DNA of 64,000 nt from CBDBUR01 sp965209065 (GTDB lineage: Bacteria > Pseudomonadota > Alphaproteobacteria > JAPOUT01 > G958296285), in the NCBI GenBank assembly GCA_965209065.1, contig OZ242373.1:434001-498000 (forward strand), in the 5' to 3' direction. This document shows positions 17,505 through 26,500 of the stretch, piece by piece (within the stretch, counting starts at the first letter, position 1; the number at the start of each line of letters is the position of its first letter). The position numbers were made by a program, and so were the translations under genes. The notes beneath the pieces were generated by a model that saw nothing but the letters and a program-made list of their open reading frames with translations, did no database searches and was not told the DNA's origin.

Positions 17505-20500
17505 TTACTGGCATAGGCTTTGGGGGGTGCAAGTGAGGCTTGCCGCCCATGAGACAGGTGCTTGGGGTGTCGTGCCGCTATAAGTCAGGGCGGGCAGGAC
17601 GGAGAAAACAGCGGGAGCAGCCACGCCAAACGTAGCGCTTTGGCTAATGCTAATGGTGGCGGCTCTAATGGATGCGGTATCGACAAGCATCACCGCGCCG
17701 CCGGCTGTAAGCATAACCGCGCCTGTGCCTCTATCGATATCACCGATGACGCTGACATCACCGCCTGCCTTCAGGGTGAGGGCGAAGTTTTGTCTCAAGG
17801 CGTGTCGTTGCTCGAAGATGAGGTTATTGCCTGCGCCGTCAGCGGTAATGGAGGTATCGGCATCGGGCGTGATGATAGAACCGCCGGCGCGCAAGATGAT
17901 ATTGCCGTTGGTTTCGATACTGCTTAGCAGGCGAATATCGTTCATCGATTCGATAGTGATATTGTGTTCGCTCTCGCTTGTGGCGGTGTTAGCCTCATAG
18001 ACCACGCGATTGGCGGCAATGGAGACACTTCTTTCAGTGGCTTCAATTTTGCCACCGGCTTTCAGCGTCAGGGTGCCGAAGCCGACATTGATATTATTAT
18101 TGATTTGAATATCGGCAACTGCGGTGAGCGCGACATTTTGATTATTAGTGGCAGGCATCTCTTCGGGCATAACCATATCGTCTGGCACATCAATCATAAT
18201 GTTATTGCCGTTGAGCTTAACGGGCTTACTGCTAGAGAACACGACTTCGGGTGCTTGAATGATGATATTTTCGCTAGAGGCGATATCGGTATGAAGCACG
18301 ATGCGCTGGGTAGCGATGAGGGTAATTTGATTTTCGATTCCGTCTTCGTCATCGGCGGCATTTTGGATACTATCGGCGCGAATGATGATGATTTGAGCTT
18401 TAATGTTGATGTCGCCGGCAGGGACGATAAACTTCTCGCCGGCGGTAACGATGAAATCTCTTTCGGCTTCGTTATCGTTTTCGCTAATGTCGAGGTTGAT
18501 ATCATCGCCGGTGCCTTCGTGTTCGCCGAAAGTATTGCCATCGCCGATATGGTCCATCAGGGTGACGTGGGTATCGGAGTTAGCGCCGAACTGCCGCGCC
18601 CAATCAACGGAGGTTTGCTCGTCATTGCCGATATAGCGAATGAGGGGTTTGTTGTCGTCATTGGCGCTGAGCGTGAAGGTAACGTTATCGGCTTGGGTAG
18701 GCGTGAAGACTTCCGTTTCTTGCGTAAGGATAACATCGCGCGCGTTGATGGTTACGCCACTATTATTAAAGTCTTGATTGAATATAATGGTTCCGTTTGT
18801 AGAGGTGAGGCGAACGATGCTGTTGTCTGTGTTGATGCCGACATCATACTTACCAATCAAAGTAAGGTCGCCCCCTGCTTCAATGGTGAGGTTTTGGTTG
18901 CTCACGGCACCGGCGTCTAGGGATTCGATCTCGATAGTTCCATTACCAGTGATAGTTGTTGGTTTATCGTTAGCGAGGGTAAGCGTGTTGGCGTTCAAAA
19001 AGAAGTTGGTATCGCCTGCTTTCACTTCACCACCGATATCAATAGTGACAACTCTACCGATAATGCTGGTGTTTTCTTCATTAACGAGTAAATCATTCCC
19101 CGCCATAATGGTTATATCTCTGCCAAAATTAAATGATGCGCCAGTAAGGAGAATATCATTTGTGGCGAGCAGCGCGTAAGAAGTGTTATTATTTTCGTTG
19201 ACTCCTGAGGAAGAATTATCGCGTATTGTTATATTGTTGGCACTGAGTGTAATGGTGCTATCGGCGGTAGGGTGGGAAAACCTGATGTTTATATTGCCGC
19301 CTGAGATTAACGTTAAGTCGCCAGTGCCGAGGGTTATATCGTCAGTGATAGTGATTCCCGTGGGGCCACCGTCGGTAATAGTAATAGAGAGGCTTCTATC
19401 TTCAACCACCATCCAGTCTTGAATGGTGAGCTGCGCGCCGTTTCTGCTATTGATGAGTTCAAGCGCGGAGCTGAACGTCAGCTTCAAGTCATCAGGCACG
19501 GCATTGGGGAATGCGGCGTTGCCTAGTTCCCACTTAAAGGTGGCGGCATCGATGGTGGTTGGCATGTTGCTCGTGGTGTTCTCTGTTTCGTCAGGCAACC
19601 TGAGCGTTATCTCAAGCACGAGTTCTCCAGAGGAGATATCCACCACTTCGGCGGAGAAGTTGCCGCCGGATAAGGAGAGGGCGGCACTGCTACCTGCTTC
19701 TATTGTCAAGGTTGCGCCTTTTGTATCGGTGGTTGCTTTGGGCAGGTTGATTTTCAAGTTGATGAGGGTCACTGCCTCGCTTGCGGTTAGGGTGAAGTCT
19801 TGCTCCAGCATCAAGGTGGGTGCGTTTTCTCCTGCCACTAGGATTAGCGCGGCGGCGGAGATGGAGTTTGCTCTATCGGTGGCGAAGTTAATCACGCCAC
19901 GTGCGATGAAGGAGATGTCTTGCTTGTCGCTGGTTGGCACGAGGATAGGTGCGCGACCGCCGCCAAGCGGAATAATATTCCCACTAATAACGGCAATGGT
20001 GCCACTAAGGGTTATATCGCGCGCGCGGAAAATTTGGTGTGCGACACTTAGGATATTAATTTCACCATCGGCTAACAAGGTTAGGTCTCTAAACCGATGA
20101 ATGAGGGTGCTCGTAGCGGTGGATGTAAGTCTTATATCACCGGCGGCGTTTAATGCAAGGTCTCTACTTAAACCACCTGCTGAGGCGATAGCAGTTTTCG
20201 TGTGAATAGTAATATCATTTGCCGTAATGGTGAAAGATTCTTTTCCACTAAAGCGCAGGGTGTTGCTGAAGAGTCTTAAATCGCCATCGCCTAAGTTAAT
20301 ATCATCTCTTACCTCTATGGTTGTTTCTGTGGTTAGCTCTGATGTGTATTTTGGGTCGAAGCCGCCAAGAACTCGGTGGGCGAATGAGTTGAAGTCAGCC
20401 GCTGCTGGGAGGTTTATGCCGGCAGTGGTTGCGCTTTGTTCGATTCCCAGCCACAAGGTTTTTCTATTTTCTGCCATCCATGGCTTAAAGAATATCACTC

Positions 20501-23500
20501 CCCTTCGCGGAATAACGAGCATGGTAGTGGCGGTAAATTCTAAAGGCTCGGGAACATCGGCGAAGGTTTCTTGTGCATACTGGAGGAGCACAGAGCCGGA
20601 GCCTAGGCTAAACCGCCCATCGAGCGTTAAAGTTCCTACAGAGTGTAAGCTTAGCGACCGGTTGCTGGCGATGCCTGCTTGGGGAGAGGTGAGCGTCAAA
20701 TCTCCATTGGCTAGAATTGTTATTGATTTTCCTGTGGAGAAGTGAATTGCCTGCGTGGCGATGAAGTTGAACTCTCCGATAACCTCTGCGGTGTCTGCGC
20801 GTGTTATTTCGCTGTCAAAAGTTATGTTGAGCGCTTTCACGGTTATTACGTCTTGTGCCAAGAAGCTTGTAACGCCTTCTGTTTTTAGAATAACATTGGT
20901 GCCGCTTTCGCTTCCATAGCTGAAGTCTATAAAGGGGGAGAATATTTGAATTGCAAATAGAGCGCCTATGGGGGAAGTGCCTTCAAGGGTTAAGGTTCTA
21001 GGCGTTGCGGTGGAGCTTGCCGAGAATAGGCTGGCGGTTTCTCTTGTGGTGGTGATGGCTATCGTGTCCGCTTTTATCAGCACATCGCCGGTTACGTCTT
21101 CGCCGTTGAAGGTGTTGGGCAAGCTGATGGCAAGCGCATCGCCGAGGTTGAAGTCGCCGCCGTCTTCCACGATGATGTTTGTTTCGCCAGTGAAAACAAT
21201 AGTGTTGGCAACGGGAATCCTTTCACCGTCTATGGTTAGCGTGGGAGCGGCTACACTGCCACCGCCTATGTTTATATCGCCGCCGCCCATAATGGTTAAA
21301 TCGCCGGAGATAACAAAAGGCGCGTAGGCTTTAGGAGAGAGAATAGCAGGCGCGTTCACCGCAAAAGAATTCTCCGATGGGGTGGGAACGATAAAGGCTT
21401 TGTTCTCCTCGCGGAAAGTCTCAACGACTGCGATGCGCTGTGCGTTGGTGCTGGCACCGGCAAGGCGCGCGGATAAATTATTCACTGCCGTGTTGTATTG
21501 CGCTTCGGTGGGGAATTGTAAGAAGGCAAGGGCGGTTTGTATCAGGTTGTCTTCCAACAGCAAGCGGTTGGTGAGCGCGGGGTCGCCCAAGCTGCCGAGT
21601 GCGAGCAGGAGGTTCTCTCTGCCGAGCTTGCTAAGCCCCGCTGCGCGGGTGCTATCTGCCACTTTTGCGGAGTCTTCGTCATCATCTGCCGCCGCGAAAG
21701 TGGCGATAAGGTTTGCGGTAAAGGCTTCTCTTGCCTCGGCGCGCGCCAGACGGCTGGCGGATAGGTTGCGTAATTCTTTCGCTTGCCCTCCTGTTAGGCT
21801 TTCGGTTGGCGAGTTGGCGATGGCGTTGAGCTCATCTATTCTAGCGGTATTTCTGGCTTTTGTTGCGGGCGACACGATTAAGTTTAATAAACGCAACATC
21901 GCTAAAGGCGTAGTAGGATAAATGTTAACCGCGCTATTGTATTCTATATCTACGTCTTCATTTTTAAACTTCGCCTCATTGAAAACTTCCACGGTTTTTG
22001 TGCCATGAAAGTGATTCAAGGTCAGGTCAAAAGTAACCCCCTCTAAACTATAGATATTGATAGTAACGCCTTTACCATTACTGCTTGTTGCATTAGAAGC
22101 AAGGTGCACGCCTAAAGCGTAGATATTCACTACTGAGTTAATATTCCCACTAAAGATAGTAGAGAAGCGGATGCTATTCGCCTCCATTGTTAATGTGCCA
22201 CGCACCCTAATAATGGTGCCGTTAGAAATGTCGATTGCTCCTGTTCGGGTTCGGGTGCCATTATCATCTTTAATTCCTTCAATACGAAGTGAGCGCAAGG
22301 AAAGGATATTGCTATCCCGATCTATTCTAAACGTGTGGTCTCCTAATTTTATCACCGGCGTATCTAGCGTTACAGAAGCGAATTCGGCGAAAGCGAAATC
22401 GGTTTCTAGTGTAATACCCTCACTAGCAGTTATCGCTAGAGTTTTGGATGCTGCGCCACCCATACGGAATCTATTAAGGCTTATGGTTCTTGCCGTGAGG
22501 GCAACGTGTGAATCTTGAGCATGGATAGTAGGCAATTCTAAATGGTTATTAACATTGATAGTAAGACCTTCAGGAAATACTCCAAGGCCACCAGTGCCAT
22601 CATCTACAAAAATCGTGCCGCTATTGCTACCAACCCTTACCATAAGCGAGTTGGCTTTAATAACCTTTGTGCCTATGGGGAAAATAATAGAACCCGTCTC
22701 AGTGATGAGCGTAATATCAAAGTTAGAAAAGTCTAAAACGCCATTCTCATCAACCACAAGGGCACCGAAATCTGCCGCATTGGCTGTTATGAAGTCAGCA
22801 ACGAGTAGATGGACTGCGCCATCCTCATCATCATTGACTGAAAAGGTGATAGTCTTAATGGGGAGAGGAGCAAACCAGCTATGCGCCGCTTGGAACTGAC
22901 CGCTCAAATTGGTGATGCTTGGCTTGCCAGAACTAGGAATAGTGAAAGTCGCATCAACCTCGGCGGCGAAGGGTGCGCCGTTTTGCGACAACCGAACAGC
23001 CGCCGCCGCCAGCACAACATCTGCGCCATCAGCGCCGAAAAGAATGACCCCAATCCCGCCATTATTGCCAGCATTCACTTCAAGCTCACCGGCGCCAATG
23101 TTGATATTGCCCATAAGCGATACATCACCCGCCGCCGTTAGCGTGAGGCTTTGACCGCTCGCCGTTGCTTGCGCCGCCGCAGAGCGCAACGAAATATCTC
23201 CGCCAGCAGAAATGCTGGACGCGCCGTTCACATCAAAGACTAGCGCGCCTTTCTCTGCAATCAAGGCTAGACCATACAGACCATTATCTATATCGGCGGG
23301 TAATCCAATGTTCGCCTCTGTGGCGGTAATCGATAAATCACCTTCACCATAAACAAGCCAGTTGGGAATATCAAAAGCAGTCGTGCCGAGATAAGTGAGC
23401 GAAAGCGCGCCGTCATAAGTAATCGTATTATCGGTCAGCTCAAACTCCATCGCCCTGAGCGAGAGCGCCGTTCTGCCATGACCGAGGCTAATATCAAAGT

Positions 23501-26500
23501 CCGCAGGAACAATAATTTTACCCGCTTCATACGTGATGGATAGCGCGTCAATCGTAGTTTTTGCCCAATCGGGAATCGTGAAGACGCTAGCGCCCGTGTC
23601 GCCCGTGCCAGTATAAACAATCGCCAGCGCGCGCGGGGTCATGCTATCGGTTAGGTCGGCATCAAGCTCTGCCGCCGATAGCGTGAAGAAGTTGCCGCTC
23701 TCAAGCCCCGCCGCAAACAGCCCAGTTAAGGTCAGCTTGGCAGTCGCCTCCAGCGTTACCGCTTGCCCACTACCAGCAGGCAGGGTGCTAGAAGAATTTA
23801 GCGTGATGTTTGCCGCTTTAAGCGTAGTCGCTATATTGGGCGAGAAAGCAATACCCATACGCGTGCCAGAGGGAACAGCGCCAACAAAGGCGCGGTTCGC
23901 CGTTATGATGATGTCGCCGGTGCCAAAGTTAAACGTGCCGCCAATCACAATATCAATTGTGTCCTCAATCGTGAGGGTGTTGTTGCTTGCGGTCGGGCTA
24001 TCGTCCGCTGAAATAAGCGTAAGCGAATAAGCCGAAAGGGTGGTATCAGCAGCGAATACCAGCGCGCCTTCTTCGGCTATCAAGCCCAAGCGGTTACTGC
24101 CAAAAGTAATAGAGGCGGGGATATTTATACCAGCTTCGGTTGCGATGAGGGTTAAGTCTTTGCCGCTGTTTAGCATCCAGTCGGGAATGTCGAAGGCACT
24201 GGCGCCAGTATAAACGGCATTGAGCCTGCCCCATGTGCGGGTGTTGCCTTCAACCGCAAAGCCCGAAGCGGTGAGGGTCAAAGAGCCAGAGCCAAGGTTG
24301 AGGTTATCGGGAATTGTGATAGAGCCGACAGGATTATTCACTGCCAAATTCTTATTGGCGGCAATCGCCCAGCTAGGAATGGTGTAGTCGCCGCTTCCGC
24401 CGTGCGTGAGTTCGAGGGTTGCCTCTCTCTCGATGGCTTGCGCGAGGGTTATATCGCCAGCAGTTATGGAGGTCTTGCGGTCGGTCGCTAGATAGATGGG
24501 GTTATCGGCGCTCGCGGTGAGCGTCAGCGTTCCCGTGCCGATGTTAAACGCGCCGTTGAGCGTCAAGCTACCCGCCGCAGTGAGCGTGAGGGCTTGATTG
24601 CTCGCGGTTGGTGCGCTGTCTGCGGCAGAGGTGAGCGCGATGTTGCGCGCGTTCAGCGAGGTTGCCTGCGCGTCTGAGAAGTCAATGATGCTATCGGCGG
24701 TCAGCGTGATATCGCCGGTGCCTGCGTCAAACGAGCCGCCGAGCGTAATTTGCGCGGAGTCGATAATCGTGAGGTCTTGGTTGCTGGCGGTGGGTGCGCC
24801 GTTAGAAATGAGCGTAACAAAATTAGCGGCAATTCTTGTTTCGTGGGTGGTGACGAAATTAATCGGCTGGCTTGCGCCGGCGGTGACGCTAAACGCGCCG
24901 CGTCCCCTATCGAAAGTGCCACCGAGCAGCACGAAGCCCGAAGCGGTAATCGTGAGATGCGTGTTGATGGTGGTGGGCGTTCCGCCTAAAGAGATAAGCG
25001 TGATATTTCTAGCGATTATCTCGCTTGCGAGGTCGGGGAAGTTGAGGTTGCCTTTCTCCGCTATCAAGGTTAGGTTGTTCGTGCCGAAGTCAAAAGAGAA
25101 AGAAGTGGGGACGATGATATCAGCTTCGGTTGCGGTGATAGTTAGGTTTCTATCGCTTCTCACCCAGCTAGAAATTTGGAAGTCATCAGTGCCGCGATAG
25201 GTGATATTCAAGCTACCGCCATAAGCAATCGTTCCGCGCACGGCAAAGCCGGTAGCATCGAGAGTCAAAGCGCCGCTGCCGATGTTAAGCCCGTCTAAAG
25301 CGATGACATCGATGAGCGATGTAACAGAGAGAGGGATATTCGACTTGATTGCCCAGCTGGGAATAGATCTATTTTCGTCTGCGCTGTTGGTGTAATTGAG
25401 TTTAAGCGCACCCCACGCAAAGGCGGTTGCCTCTTCTGGCACAACAGGAGCGAACTCCCCACCAGCAAGCGACAAAGTGGCAGAGCCTATATCCAAGTCA
25501 TTGGGAATAAGGATAGTGCCAGAGTTCAGCTGGGTGACAGACAAGTTTTTGCCACTTGCTATTGCCCATGCGGGTATGGTGAATCCTTCAACGCCGTTGT
25601 TGTGCGTTATGTTGATTTCACCGAACACCGGCGGGCTTGCCGCGCCACTTGCCGGCGGCGCGAGGCTGAAGGCGATGCTTTCAAGCGACAAAGTGCCAGA
25701 GCCAATATCAAAGCCATCGGGGATAATGATTTCGGCCTGAATAGATACGACCAGTCCGTCTTCATCTAGAGTTGTGGTTGCGACCGATAAATCGGTGCCG
25801 CTTATTGCTGCCCACGCGGGTATAGTGAAAGTTTGTTGCGTGGCGCGGTCGTAGGCGTTATAGGAAATAGCGATAGAGCTGGCGGACAAGGCGGCGCCCG
25901 ATTGGAAAGCAAAATGGCCGTCGTTTGTCGCACCTTCTAGCATCAGATTAAAGGAGTCTTCGCCCAAGACAACCCGCGGAGCGTTAAAAGTAATAGAGCC
26001 ATCGTAAGTATTAGAAGTATTAGAAACAGGGTCAACAAGTTTTCCGCGCGCTATTCTAAAGGTTTTGTTTAGGGTGATTGCTTGGGTGGCGGCGAGGGTT
26101 AGAGCAACAATTATTCTATTGTCATCGGTGTTTGTGCCGGTAGAGGTGATAGAGATATTTTTCGCGGTGATTGAGGTTGTGCCAGAAAAATCAACCACGC
26201 CTTGTTGGGTGTTCAAGATAAGGTCGCCGCCGCCGATGTTTATTTCAGCAAGGGTGGTAGCAATGTTGGCTTGGGTGGCAGTGATAGACAGGCTTCTACC
26301 GGTCGCAATCATCCAGTCTGCTATGGCAAGGTCTGGCGTTCCGCTATAGGCGATGGTGAGGTTGCTACTCAAGGCAAGCGTGCCAGAGAGGAAGGTTTCC
26401 ATCGTATAGTTCAAAGTGAGGGGTTGGGTTGTAGCGGTTGGTGTGCTGCCGTCTGCCGCGAGCAGGCGAATGGTGCCTGCCGTAATGGAGGTTGGCGTGG

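Noticed and set aside
17964..18920. Long open frames on the plus strand opposite the first giant (for example 17964-18920)
   Set aside because: They follow the codon bias of the repetitive minus-strand gene, have no ribosome binding site or recognisable domain, and recur in register with the repeats. The minus-strand frame is unbroken and clearly coding.
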